The notes: generated by a model from the sequence alone, not told the origin. A DNA stretch of 64,000 bases from an uncultured Verrucomicrobiales bacterium (GCA_943789025.1 CALSSN010000016.1:62001-126000); one strand, 5' to 3'; positions 36,388-45,612 are shown, counted from the first letter of the stretch. Numbers and translations are program-made.

Positions 36388-36406
36388 CGGAGTGTGTTTT
36401 ACTCCG
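36388..36406 (+). terminator. Weak hairpin between convergent genes
   Basis: Stem CGGAGT / ACTCCG with a seven-base loop, followed by AATTCTTTT. It lies 29 bases after the HAD gene stop and overlaps the last codons of the convergent thioredoxin-fold gene. It may terminate the plus-strand transcript; short stem and poor T-run keep confidence low. Confidence 0.25.
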
Positions 36407-36899
36407 AATTCTTTTCGAGTCGCTTACAGATTTCACCCACATCTTTACTCAGCAACTTGCCGTCCGCGTCGAGAAGATTGACAGACGGCAGATACTGCGA
36501 TGGGGCCAGCTGTGAGAAGATACTCTTCTCGGTCTTGGAAAGTGGGACCGTAGGAAAGGCTATCCCCGAACTTTTCATGTAATCCGCCTGGCCTTGTTCG
36601 TTGCGATCGTAGTTGAGGAGAATGACTTCGTAACGGCGCGCGTCCCCTGCTTCCAAAGCTTTGCTGTAGGACGCCACCAACTGTGACGTCACGCGCTTGC
36701 AGCCACCTCACCAGGAGGCGGAATGGTAGGCAATGTAAAAATCAGGAGAAGCAGTCGACTCAAAGGGAACCAGTTTCCCATCCTTAAGAACCACGAGGTC
36801 CGCCACTGCAGCGGCAATCTCCGTCTTCGAGTCAGCAGCGTGAGCAGTTACAGCCATGGCAGCAACCCCGAGCAGCGAAAAGAGAAAATTCTTCATCAT
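36399..36899 (-). CDS. Candidate selenoprotein: secreted thioredoxin-fold protein with U-x-x-C redox motif
   Basis: Read through one in-frame TGA (36708-36710), this is a single 166-residue protein. It begins with a signal peptide (MMKNFLFSLLGVAAMAVTAHA). Residues 45-70 read ASPDFYIAYHSASW-[TGA]-GGCKRVTSQL, where homologues of the thioredoxin/TlpA fold have W-C-x-x-C. The TGA therefore sits exactly at the first redox cysteine, and the resolving Cys67 is intact. The remainder is a normal thioredoxin-like fold: RRYEVILLNYDRNEQGQADYMKSSGIAFPTVPL (cis-Pro in FPTVP) and PSVNLLDADGKLLSKDVGEICKRL. Downstream reading stays in frame for 102 codons with no other stop. A hairpin fitting the bacterial SECIS model follows the TGA. 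If no Sec machinery exists in this genome it is instead a nonsense-mutated gene. The ATG at 36899 is the chosen start. Confidence 0.7.
36670..36690 (-). promoter_or_regulatory. Candidate bacterial SECIS hairpin
   Basis: On the minus strand, starting 17 bases after the TGA, an 8-bp stem GACGUCAC / GUGGCGUC (one G-U pair) closes a five-base loop AGUUG. The loop is 25 bases from the TGA and has a G in its first two positions. This agrees with the published bacterial SECIS rules as I know them (upper stem of at least 4 bp, loop of 3-14, loop 16-37 bases from UGA, G among the first two loop bases). The stem lies in coding sequence for V-T-S-Q-L-V-A-S. Confidence 0.6.
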
Positions 36900-37008
36900 C
36901 AGTAATTATGGCGAAAGCAGACGGAACTTCAAGCCAATTTCAACGAGTCTACCTCTCAGATGGCACGGTCAGCAGGCTACCCAAACCCGCGGATGCCCTC
37001 GCTGGCTG

Positions 37009-37797
37009 CTACTCGACAATGAAAAAGGGATTGAGAAGATTTTCCTTGTTGTAGATGAGCGGCTCTCCGTTCGCGGCCTGAATCACCTTCTTTCCCGCTG
37101 CCAGAGCCACAGCATGAGCAGCAGCCGTATCCCACTCCATGGTGGGTCCCAGGCGCGGATAGACAGTTGCGGCTCCCTCAGCGACGAGACAGAGCTTCAG
37201 CGAGCTCCCCGCAGAGAGAAATTCGACCTCTTTGCCCTCGGCCTTAAGGCCCTCGACGAAGGCGGTGACCTCGTCGCTCATGTGCGAGCGACTGGCCACC
37301 ACGATGACCTCATCAACTTCTGAGTAGTGCGGCGCAGGACGCAGCTGCTCAGGCGGGTTGTCGCTGCCTGCAAGCTCTTTGAAGGCTGGCTGGCCTGGGG
37401 CAGCATAGTAGGTGGTGCCATCTACAGGACGGCAGACTACCCCGGCGATCGGAGCATTCCCCTGACAAAGACCAATATTCACGGTGAACTCCCCGTTGCC
37501 TTTGATGAACTCCTTAGTTCCGTCGAGAGGGTCAACCAACCAGAAGAGATCCCAGTCTTTTCTCGTCTCGTAGTCTGTCGCTTTCATCTCCTCAGAAATG
37601 ACCGGAATCTCCGGAAAGTGTTTCTCGAGGGCGGCTAAAATCACCTCGTTCGAGCGCCTGTCGGCTGCGGTCAGAGGCGAACTGTCCTCCTTTTCTTCCA
37701 CCTGGAAGTCGTCTTTTCCATAGACTTCAAGAATGGCATCACCAGCTGCCCGGGCGGTCTCAAGGAGAATCTGGATGTCGATATTTTCAGGTTTCAT
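37009..37797 (-). CDS. cysQ: 3'(2'),5'-bisphosphate nucleotidase
   Basis: About 262 residues from the ATG at 37797 (MKPENIDIQILLETARAAGDA); an ATG five codons upstream at 37812 is an alternative. Mg-dependent, lithium-sensitive phosphatase that removes the 3'-phosphate of PAP formed in sulfate assimilation. Inositol-monophosphatase-family motifs: VISEEMKA (metal Glu), WLVDPLDGTKEFIKGNGEFTVNIGL (metal Asp pair) and the C-terminal PTMEWDTAAAHAVALAAG. Next to a region rich in sulfatases but on the same strand only by chance as far as can be seen. Confidence 0.9.
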   Translation of the reverse strand: MKPENIDIQILLETARAAGDAILEVYGKDDFQVEEKEDSSPLTAADRRSNEVILAALEKHFPEIPVISEEMKATDYETRKDWDLFWLVDPLDGTKEFIKGNGEFTVNIGLCQGNAPIAGVVCRPVDGTTYYAAPGQPAFKELAGSDNPPEQLRPAPHYSEVDEVIVVASRSHMSDEVTAFVEGLKAEGKEVEFLSAGSSLKLCLVAEGAATVYPRLGPTMEWDTAAAHAVALAAGKKVIQAANGEPLIYNKENLLNPFFIVE

Positions 37798-37890
37798 AAA
37801 GATGTCGCGCATTACCCCGGATCTTCCTTGCGGGCAACTACTACCCTCCAAACCGGGTGGCTGAGCTGGGCTTGGAAAAATCGCAGTCTG

Positions 37891-39430
37891 CTACTCCACG
37901 ATCCAAAGGTTCTGCGCCGAGGGGTCAAGAACTACCCCATCGGGCACTTTCATTCTTCGACTCGAGCCTTTCTGTGGCTTCTCAATCGAGGCAAACCCGA
38001 GCAGATCCCGGTAGCCTATATGCGGGCTGTATTGCTTGTAGAGCACGCGATTGTGGTAGCGGTGGTATTCCGGGTGGTCTTCCGGCAACGGGTTCTGGAG
38101 GGGTTCCGTTTCCGTCAATGCGTAGATATCAGCTGTGATCACCTGCTTCCCTGTCCGTCTGTCCTCGAGCAGAAAAACCGGCACTGTGCCCGGCACCGGA
38201 TATGCAAAGAGTTTCCCCCAGGGATCCCCTTCTGCTCCCGTCGAAATCCTACCGTCTCTAAGCCGGACCATCTGAAGATTCCTTCCACCTACCACCAGCT
38301 CACTGACCCTCGCATGGCTGGCAAGCTGCGCTGAGCGTTCGCGCACCTTCCCGAACGCGCCCGAGACAAGATACCAGCGGAGAGACAGCGCGGCTCCCTG
38401 CTTGAGCTCCATGCGGGCTGATTGTGCGGTGACCTGATAATCACGTTCGTTCTCTCCTGCAGAGCCCCAGAGGACCCGACGTTCACCCTGGAGGGGTTTG
38501 CCAGAATCTTCCCTCCCTTGCCCGAAGACAAACCCTAGCGCTGGTGAGGCTTCGTCCTGAATGTCTCTAGCCCAGATTTCCCACCCGGCCGTGTCGAGCA
38601 GATTCCGCTCAGGAACATTGACCCAATCCCAGTTTCCGTGCACCGCACTCCACGACCCATCTTCTTTCGAAAGCACCACGTGCGGGAGGGACGACTTTCG
38701 CACACCTCCCCATGGGGCGCTGAAGTAATCCAAAGTCTTCTCTCCAAAATTGTATAGGACCTGGTCAACTTCAAGAACCCCTCCACCGAGATCGCGGAAG
38801 GCCGTATAAATAAGCACCTCGGACTTCCAGACAACCGGTGGTGCGCGCCTGCTGCATCCAGTTGACAAGTTCAAGAGTTTTTGTCTCCGGATTCCAGCGT
38901 TTTCTCAGGCAAGGCGAGTAAAAAGGCGCGGGGACTCCACCACCATCGATTCCCTCGCCCTCGACGTAAATACCTGCCTGGTGGACAAAATACATCAATG
39001 GTCGGGTGGCATCCCAAACCTCGGGATTCTCGACCTGGTAGTATTGGATCGGGTCAATGAGACTCTCGATCGTAGCTACCGCCTGCCAGACCTCATCATT
39101 CCAAGGCGAAACTTTCCGCTGCGGAGGGACCGACTCGCCATAGGGCCCGCGCAGGGAGTAGATCTGACCGCCCTTCCCTACACCCAACTTCCAACCATCA
39201 CCTTGCAGGGAGGCAAGAAAAACATCTTCTTCACTGATCCCCTCCGCCCATTGGGATCCACTGGGCGCATACGTGAACGAGCAGGTAGCTTCCGTAGTGG
39301 AGCTCGCAAGCTGGGAGCGGGGGAACAGATCAAGCACCGAGGAGAGACCAGCTGCTGGCTCTTCTGCACTTACTCCGACGAGGCAAATAAGCCCGAAGCT
39401 GGCCAGCAGCACGCTACGAAACTCCTTCAT
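37891..39430 (-). pseudogene. Secreted protein of unknown family, frameshifted copy
   Basis: The first part starts at the ATG at 39430 with signal peptide MKEFRSVLLASFGLICLVGVSA and runs to NWMQQARTT, then leaves frame near 38850. The rest continues in another frame (PPVVWKSEVLIYTAFRDLGGG) to the end at 37891. The intact tandem neighbour (39556-41112) reads NWMQQAHTPCVWRSGILIYTAFRDVGGG across the same place, showing that one extra base lies in a 16-base stretch that should be 15. Outside that point the two copies align end to end, including the C-terminal NLWIVE / NLWILE. No slippery heptamer is present, so programmed frameshifting is unlikely. Either a recent pseudogene or a sequencing indel. 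Confidence 0.8.
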
Positions 39431-39555
39431 CGCAACCCCTGTCGCATCACTCAGCATGCCACTCCTTTCGGAGGGAAGATCATGATGACTTGAGAGTATC
39501 TTTCCACAGGTTTCGTTTCGCTAGCGCAAATTGGCAAATTTTCCAAATGCAAGGC

Positions 39556-41112
39556 TCACTCCAAGATCCAAAGGTTCTTCGCCGAATCATGCAGCGTCAC
39601 TCCTTCCGGCACCTTCAATTTCCGGAACGCCCCCACGGCAGGCTTACGAGTGAAAGCATAGCCAAGCAGGTCTTCATAGCCGATATGCGGGCTGTACTGT
39701 TTGTAGATAACACGGTTCTGATACACCGAGTATTCCGGATGATCTTCGGGCAGCGGATTCGGATACGGTTCAGACTCAGCCAGAGCATAAATATCGGATG
39801 TCACCACCTGCTGGCCGGTTCTCTTATCGCGGAGCAAGAAAACAGGAATGGCGCCGTCGGTAGGAAAAGCCTGCAAGGCCGCCCATCGCTCGCCATTCTG
39901 GCTGGAATCTGTCGTTACCGTTCCCTCCTTTACCCAGACCAACTGGATGGCCTCTGAGCGAAACCAGATCCGCTTAAGATGCGCGTGAGGTGCGAGCTCT
40001 GCCGCACGCTTCCGCACCTGCTCGAAACCGCCGGATACCAGGTAGTAGCGGATGGTAAGAGAACCCCCACGGCCGAGGCCAAACTGACCTGAGACCTCGG
40101 TAACCTGGTAGTCGCGAACGTCATCCCGACCAGCATCGCCCCAGAGGATGAGGTGTTTGCCACCGTATTCGGGTCTGCCGGGGCTCTCTTTGCCACTGCC
40201 ATTTCCGAAAACCAGCGCAAGGGCAGGCGAATTCTCGTCCCCGAGGTCTTGCACCCATGCTTCCCAGCCTCCAGAATCCGAGACCTTCCGCTCTGGGACG
40301 TTATCCCAGTTCCAGACACCATCTTCCTTCGCCCACGAGCCATCAGCTTTTGAAACAACTGTATGAGGCAGACTCGACTTTCGGACCCCACCCCAGGGGG
40401 CGCTGAAGTAGTTCAACGCCTCTCCTTCGAACTCGTGCAGGATCTGACTGACCTCGATCGCGCCACCACCAACATCTCGGAAGGCGGTGTAGATAAGGAT
40501 CCCTGACCTCCAGACACAAGGGGTATGCGCCTGCTGCATCCAGTTCACCATCCGGAGAGTCTTGGTAGCAGGATCCCAATGCTTTCTCAAACACGGCGAG
40601 TAGAAAGCCGCAGCCTTGGTGGCGTCTCCCTCGACTGCTCCCGGGGTGTAAATCCCAGACTGGTGGATAAAATACATCAACGGCTCGGTGATCCCATATT
40701 GGTCCCGGTGTTTGGCCTGGTATTCGTGGATCGGGGTGACGATCTCCTCATTGGTCGCCACCGCCTGCCAGACTTCATCGTTCCACGGTGAGAACACCCG
40801 TTGAGGGGGAACACTCTCTCCATACGCACCACGCAGAGAGTAGATGTGTCCGCCTTTGCCTACCCCTAGTTGCCAGCCCTCACCTTTTACAGAGGCCAGA
40901 AAGACGTCCTTTTCATTGACCTTAGGGTTCCATTTTGAGCCGGCCGGAACAAAATCGAAGGAACAGGTAGTGCCACCATCACCGGCTGGGATACCTGAGC
41001 CTCGGAACAAATCAAGGATGGATACCTCCGGAACTGGCTTCTCAGCCTGGGCACTTGAAAAATCAAGAGTGAGAAGGAAAGCGAGTAACGCGAGAGGATG
41101 CCAGCGGTTCAT
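39556..41112 (-). CDS. Secreted protein of unknown family, intact tandem paralogue
   Basis: About 518 residues from the ATG at 41112 (signal peptide MNRWHPLALLAFLLTLDFSSAQA; AGGT six bases upstream); an ATG at 41133 is an alternative. I do not recognise the family. Visible features: an N-terminal beta-rich part with IYSLRGAYGESVPPQ and FSPWNDEVWQAV, the repeated aromatic segments MYFIHQSGIY and FYSPCLRKHWDPATKTL, a central YFSAPWGGVRKSSLPH, and the C-terminal NPLPEDHPEYSVYQNRVIYKQYSPHIGYEDLLGY. All look like an all-beta secreted glycan-binding or glycan-active protein. It lies directly downstream of two sulfatase genes on the same strand and next to a frameshifted copy, so a role in sulfated-polysaccharide use is plausible. 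Confidence 0.75.
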   Translation of the reverse strand: MNRWHPLALLAFLLTLDFSSAQAEKPVPEVSILDLFRGSGIPAGDGGTTCSFDFVPAGSKWNPKVNEKDVFLASVKGEGWQLGVGKGGHIYSLRGAYGESVPPQRVFSPWNDEVWQAVATNEEIVTPIHEYQAKHRDQYGITEPLMYFIHQSGIYTPGAVEGDATKAAAFYSPCLRKHWDPATKTLRMVNWMQQAHTPCVWRSGILIYTAFRDVGGGAIEVSQILHEFEGEALNYFSAPWGGVRKSSLPHTVVSKADGSWAKEDGVWNWDNVPERKVSDSGGWEAWVQDLGDENSPALALVFGNGSGKESPGRPEYGGKHLILWGDAGRDDVRDYQVTEVSGQFGLGRGGSLTIRYYLVSGGFEQVRKRAAELAPHAHLKRIWFRSEAIQLVWVKEGTVTTDSSQNGERWAALQAFPTDGAIPVFLLRDKRTGQQVVTSDIYALAESEPYPNPLPEDHPEYSVYQNRVIYKQYSPHIGYEDLLGYAFTRKPAVGAFRKLKVPEGVTLHDSAKNLWILE

Positions 41113-41163
41113 GAATGACCTGAGATTACACATACCTGATTGTCTTGAAACTCCCTGCCTTCA

Positions 41164-42768
41164 CTACTGCGAAGATTCCGCTTCCTTTCGCCTCTTCTCC
41201 TCCTGGGCTTTGCGGGTTGCTTCCTGAGCTTTTCTTGATGCATCAGCCGCCTTGGCACTGGCTTCCGGATCCCCGACATCCCCGCCACGTTCGATCATGA
41301 TCGGAAACATCTCGTCCCACCACCCGTCGTAGGCTGCGGCCATGGTAGCAACGATCTCGGGATTTGCAGATGACAGGTCCGTCGAGCATTCCGGGTCCTC
41401 TTTGACATTGAAAAGAACCCAACGATCCGCCGGGGTGACTCCCCAGTGATACTGTGCATTCCCCTCGGTATAGGTCGTCGTCTTCAAGCCCTTCCGAACC
41501 ATTCGCAGAGTAGTGCACTGGCTCTGGTGCTTCTCGCATTCCGGATCGTCACACGGGGTGCTCCGGATGAGAAGGTGCTGTCCTTTGCGAACGCCACCCA
41601 TCGAATGCTTGTGGGATGCAGCAGTGCCGCTTGGCCACCGGCCGACATGATGGTAGAGCATTCGACCAGGATGCCAATCGATAGCTTCCTCCGACTCTAA
41701 CAAGGGAAGAAGACTGAACCCTTCCAGCTCGGCCTGCAAGTCCTCAGCAATCTTGGCACCGGCCAGCGCACAGAAAGTCGGCAGGACATCGAGGTGTGCA
41801 GTCAGATTGTCAACCGTATGCGGCTTCCACTGACCCGGCCATTTCCAGAACGAGAATGCCCGTGATCCCCCCTCCCAGATTGTAGCCTTACAACCGCGCA
41901 TTCTGGCATTGTAGATATCGAGCCCTTCGGTCTGACCGTTGTCGTTCATGAAAACAAGAATGGTATTTTTCTCGAGGTCACGTTCTTCAAGAAAAGTGAC
42001 AAGGCGTCCGAGGTTGTAATCCAGGTTCGCGACCATGGCGAGGTAGGTCGCATGCCTTTCGCTGAGTTGCTCGCGGAATGGAGCGATAAACTCTTCCGGA
42101 GCCGCTAACGGCGTATGTGGCGAGTATGTCGCCAGATAGCAGAAAAACGGCTGGTCTCCGCTTCCCTCGATAAACCTCATCGCCTCGTCGAAGAAAATAT
42201 CCTCGCGATACCCCTTGGTATTAGTCCGTCTCGGTTGGATGTTGCGGACTATGTCTACATCGAAGTGCTTCTGCGGCCCGCCGGGGTTGGTCGCGGTCAG
42301 ATCGAATCCACGGTCTTCAGGAGAATACCCCTCCCCTTCTCCGATGTGCCATTTTCCAATGAAGCCGGTCGTGTAGCCGGCTTTCTTTAACAATTGCGGG
42401 AGGATGACTGCCTCCTTGTACATATGCTCCCGAGGGATCAAGGTATGGGTCACAGCATTCTTAAACTCGTGCATCCCAGTCATCAATGCCGCCCGGGTCG
42501 GCGCACAGCTAGGGCTCACGTAGAAGTTATCAAAACGGACACTCTCGTCGTAGAGGCGGTCCATGTTCGGCGTCTTCAAGAGCGGATGCCCGTGCCGGCC
42601 AATATCGCCGTAGCCCTGATCATCGGTGAGAATGAAGATGATATTCGGTTGATCCGCTGACTCCTCGGCTGCGCTTGAGCACGGGCTGAGAGGGAACAGA
42701 ACGGTCAGGCCAAGGCCTGCGGCAAAGATTGAAACGCCGGATCTTGTTTTTCTTTTCTGGATTTTCAT
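41164..42768 (-). CDS. Secreted formylglycine-dependent sulfatase (S1 family)
   Basis: 534 residues with a signal peptide. The sulfatase signature C-x-P-x-R is at SPSCAPTRAALMTG (Cys88), which is converted to formylglycine. Metal and substrate residues are in PNIIFILTDDQGYGDIG (Asp-Asp), GKWHIGEGEGYSPEDRGFD and FMNDNGQTEGL (Asp-Asn). A charged Lys/Glu/Ala-rich tail of about 35 residues (RKAQEATRKAQEEKRRKEAES) closes the protein. It should remove sulfate esters from a polysaccharide or its oligosaccharides. Its ATG overlaps the stop of the second sulfatase by four bases. The anaerobic or aerobic maturase is not in the window. Confidence 0.92.
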   Translation of the reverse strand: MKIQKRKTRSGVSIFAAGLGLTVLFPLSPCSSAAEESADQPNIIFILTDDQGYGDIGRHGHPLLKTPNMDRLYDESVRFDNFYVSPSCAPTRAALMTGMHEFKNAVTHTLIPREHMYKEAVILPQLLKKAGYTTGFIGKWHIGEGEGYSPEDRGFDLTATNPGGPQKHFDVDIVRNIQPRRTNTKGYREDIFFDEAMRFIEGSGDQPFFCYLATYSPHTPLAAPEEFIAPFREQLSERHATYLAMVANLDYNLGRLVTFLEERDLEKNTILVFMNDNGQTEGLDIYNARMRGCKATIWEGGSRAFSFWKWPGQWKPHTVDNLTAHLDVLPTFCALAGAKIAEDLQAELEGFSLLPLLESEEAIDWHPGRMLYHHVGRWPSGTAASHKHSMGGVRKGQHLLIRSTPCDDPECEKHQSQCTTLRMVRKGLKTTTYTEGNAQYHWGVTPADRWVLFNVKEDPECSTDLSSANPEIVATMAAAYDGWWDEMFPIMIERGGDVGDPEASAKAADASRKAQEATRKAQEEKRRKEAESSQ

Positions 42769-44687
42769 TGAACTACCTCGATAGCGACTGTCGAATACTT
42801 TACTTTGTCTTTCCCCATGGTGCTCTGACCGGGGACATCTGGATGACTGACAAGGAAGTTATTTTCGTCAATCAGGTTGATCACGTAGTGGGTGGTACCT
42901 TCAGGCAGCTCAGCCGATGCCTTCATGCCAGGCAGCAAACTTGCGGGTATCCGAAACCACTCTTCACTCTTTTTACCGCCGTTGAGCGTGTAGAGAAGGT
43001 TGGCTCGAGTGACTTTAGCTCCGTGTTCCTCGTAAGCGACCTCCACCGTGGTTCCTTTCTGCTCATGCTTGAGTGCTTTACAGACGCTCTCTTTGTTTGG
43101 CAGCGCATTGCGGAAGCTCGGATTGTAATACGGATAGCTGGCCTGCATCTCAGTCAAAATCTCGGTGAGTCGCGCATTCATCTGCTGCGCTTTTTCAGGC
43201 ATTGAGACAGCCAGGTTGTTGGATTCCTCAATGTCGACTCGCGTCTGCTTGCCGTCTGCGGTCTGGTAGAGCCGGTAGAGTTCCAGTTCAGGCGTCCCCT
43301 GGTTATTCAAATGGTCGTAGTTACGGACCAGTTTGAAGTCTCCTTCCCGGATGGTACTCTCCAGGGCGATGCTGTTCGGGAAGTGCCAGACCATGGTGTC
43401 GCGGGGCGATCCGTCCGCGCCGTGCAGCACAAGCGTGGGATCCGCTGGGTCGCCGTGAAGCAACGCGACGAGATCACACCCATCGAGATGCTTCTCCCCC
43501 GGCAATTCAGCGCCGGTAAGGGACACAATCGTCGGGTAGAAATCGAGACCGTTGACCATGACGTCGGATTCGACGCCTTTCGGGATACCCGGCCCGGTCA
43601 CGATGAAAGGCACCCGCGTCCCCCCCTCCATGGCCGAAATCTTTCCCCGATCGAGCGGGAAGTTATCCGTTATGATCTCTCCTGGATGCCTCTCCATGCC
43701 GCCATTGTCTGAGGTGAAAAAGACATACGTGTTTTCACTGAGCATGTGCCCGGGCCAGCGCGGGTCCTCGGTGGTCTCAAGGTAATCGAAGAGCTTGCCT
43801 ACATAATGATCCAGCTCCTCGACCATGGCGCAGTAAAAAGGGTTAGTCTGTCCCTCGCCGTCCCAGATTTCGGGGTCCTTCGGGCGTTCTACTCCCAGTT
43901 TGGCGCAGTATTTATCGAGCAGTCGCTCGTTCCGCGTATGAATCGGCGTGTGTACCAGCCAGGTGTTGTAGTAAAGGAAAAAAGGGTTGTCCTTATGTTC
44001 GCGCACGAAGGTCAAAGCGTCCTCACTGTTCTGGTGAGTGGTGAATCCGGTTTCATCGATCTGATAAGGATCGCCCTCTTCCTTCGTAGCAAAACCGGTC
44101 AGACGATGCGGTTTCATTCTAGCCGTCGTTCCAAGATTATGACGGGTCCATTCAAATCCCTGGTCCTCAGGTTGCGGATAGGCATTGTGATCAATGGCCA
44201 TGTGCCACTTACCGCAGTGGCCAGTGGTATAGCCACTCTTCTGAAGCACCTTGGCAAGGGTGATCTCGTTCTCCGGCATGCGCCCCGTGTAATAAGGCGG
44301 CATCATCCGGTGCAGAGTCTTGTGATGAGGAGTCGGAGGATGCCCGCCGACGACATGTGTCTTCTGCGCACGTGCTGGATGATTTCCACTCATGATGGCG
44401 CATCGTGTCGGAGCACAGGTTGGCGCAGGGGAGTAACCCTGCCAGAAAAGAACCCCCTTTGATGCCAGAGCATCGATATTCGGCGTCTCCATGGGTGACG
44501 GTTCATCGACGTCGTAGCACTTCACATCCTGCCAGCCAAGGTCGTCCGTCAAAAGAAGAATGACGTTTGGTTTCTCGGGCCGAGATGCATCCTCATCTGC
44601 TGCCCACGAGATTCCCGAGGAGGCGGCTACCAGAGCCCATAAAAAAACTATCCATCCAATCCTTTTTCTTGGTGTCACCATTTGCAT
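42765..44687 (-). CDS. Secreted formylglycine-dependent sulfatase (S1 family)
   Basis: About 640 residues from the ATG at 44687 (a second in-frame ATG is two codons later); the N-terminus is a signal peptide (RKRIGWIVFLWALVAASSGISWA). C-x-P-x-R motif: SPAPTCAPTRCAIMSG (Cys91). Metal-site segments are PNVILLLTDDLGWQD, CGKWHMAIDHNAYPQPEDQGFEW and FFTSDNGGMERHPGE. A C-terminal domain of about 130 residues (from LPNKESVCKALKHEQKG) is beta-rich. It is distinct in sequence from the neighbouring sulfatase, so the two probably attack different sulfate positions. Overlaps the next gene by four bases. Confidence 0.92.
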   Translation of the reverse strand: MQMVTPRKRIGWIVFLWALVAASSGISWAADEDASRPEKPNVILLLTDDLGWQDVKCYDVDEPSPMETPNIDALASKGVLFWQGYSPAPTCAPTRCAIMSGNHPARAQKTHVVGGHPPTPHHKTLHRMMPPYYTGRMPENEITLAKVLQKSGYTTGHCGKWHMAIDHNAYPQPEDQGFEWTRHNLGTTARMKPHRLTGFATKEEGDPYQIDETGFTTHQNSEDALTFVREHKDNPFFLYYNTWLVHTPIHTRNERLLDKYCAKLGVERPKDPEIWDGEGQTNPFYCAMVEELDHYVGKLFDYLETTEDPRWPGHMLSENTYVFFTSDNGGMERHPGEIITDNFPLDRGKISAMEGGTRVPFIVTGPGIPKGVESDVMVNGLDFYPTIVSLTGAELPGEKHLDGCDLVALLHGDPADPTLVLHGADGSPRDTMVWHFPNSIALESTIREGDFKLVRNYDHLNNQGTPELELYRLYQTADGKQTRVDIEESNNLAVSMPEKAQQMNARLTEILTEMQASYPYYNPSFRNALPNKESVCKALKHEQKGTTVEVAYEEHGAKVTRANLLYTLNGGKKSEEWFRIPASLLPGMKASAELPEGTTHYVINLIDENNFLVSHPDVPGQSTMGKDKVKYSTVAIEVVQ

Positions 44688-44730
44688 TATGCTTGTTCTT
44701 ACTACGCTCAAATTTCGGGTGATTTATCGT

Positions 44731-45612
44731 TCAATCGTAACTTTGGAATTTCACCGCGTCGACAGCCACCCCTTCCGGAACCTCCAAGATCGCCGGACCA
44801 CTCAGAATCCCGTGTTTCACGAGAAACTCATCCTCCAAAGCTACGGACCAATAAAAGAAGGGATTGCTCCGATCGCGGCCATTGCAGAACCCGTGCTTAC
44901 CGCCTTTCCCGATATACAGTTCTGAAACATTCCCAGCAGCCTTTAAGTTCTCGTGGAAGAGCACCAGACTTTCCACCGTGATGGCTGGATCCTCGTCCCC
45001 GAGGAAGGCAATCATGGGCGGCAGGCCCCTCGTGACGTGCTCGGGTGGCGACAGCTCCGCTTTACACTTGTAATACGGGTTCCAAAGAATCACCGCCTCA
45101 GGCCGGCAGGAGATGGCAAGGGGGTAGCAATCGTCGTTGGGTTCCTCACCTGTAATGGTTGCCAGAGCGGCAGCCAGTTGCCCGCCGGCTGAGCCACCCG
45201 CAGCGACGACTTTATTGGGGTCTACCTTTAGCTCCCCAGCGTTCTGGCGCAGGTATCGGATGGCGGACTTGGCATCCTTGACGCACTCGAGAGGCACTTC
45301 GACACCGTCGCGCTTGCTGAGCCGGTAGTCGACCGAGACGGCGATCATTCCGCGTTGGCTCCAGTATTCGCAGTCTGGGTAGTGCCAACTTGCCTCACCC
45401 TCGGCCCAGCTTCCGCCGTGGTAGATGACCATAGCGGGAAACGGACCGACGGCGGAATGGTGATCCTCGGGGAGGAAGACGTGAAGCTGCAGATCCTTGC
45501 CGTCGACGTTCTTATAGGTCCAGAAGGCATCCGGATCCGGATCGGAGGCGTGGGCCGTCCCGGCGATACAGACAAAGACACCGGCGACCAGTAGCGGGAG
45601 CTTGTTGTTCAT
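44731..45612 (-). CDS. Secreted alpha/beta-hydrolase esterase (BD-FAE/acetyl-esterase-like)
   Basis: About 293 residues from the ATG at 45612, giving a signal peptide (MNNKLPLLVAGVFVCIAGTAHA). The oxyanion-hole motif is VIYHGGSWAEG, and the nucleophile elbow is AAGGSAGGQLAAALA (G-x-S-x-G). The catalytic Asp is probably in GDEDPAIT and the His in GGKHGFCNG. It resembles acetyl esterases of the hormone-sensitive-lipase/BD-FAE group that deacylate polysaccharides. Downstream of the symporter by 110 bases and upstream of two sulfatases; it likely removes acetyl groups from the same glycan. Confidence 0.85.
   Translation of the reverse strand: MNNKLPLLVAGVFVCIAGTAHASDPDPDAFWTYKNVDGKDLQLHVFLPEDHHSAVGPFPAMVIYHGGSWAEGEASWHYPDCEYWSQRGMIAVSVDYRLSKRDGVEVPLECVKDAKSAIRYLRQNAGELKVDPNKVVAAGGSAGGQLAAALATITGEEPNDDCYPLAISCRPEAVILWNPYYKCKAELSPPEHVTRGLPPMIAFLGDEDPAITVESLVLFHENLKAAGNVSELYIGKGGKHGFCNGRDRSNPFFYWSVALEDEFLVKHGILSGPAILEVPEGVAVDAVKFQSYD

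Noticed and set aside
38771-38874. Programmed frameshift between the two halves of the 37.9-39.4 kb gene
   Set aside because: No slippery heptamer or shift-prone codon is present at the junction, and the intact paralogue is encoded without a shift.
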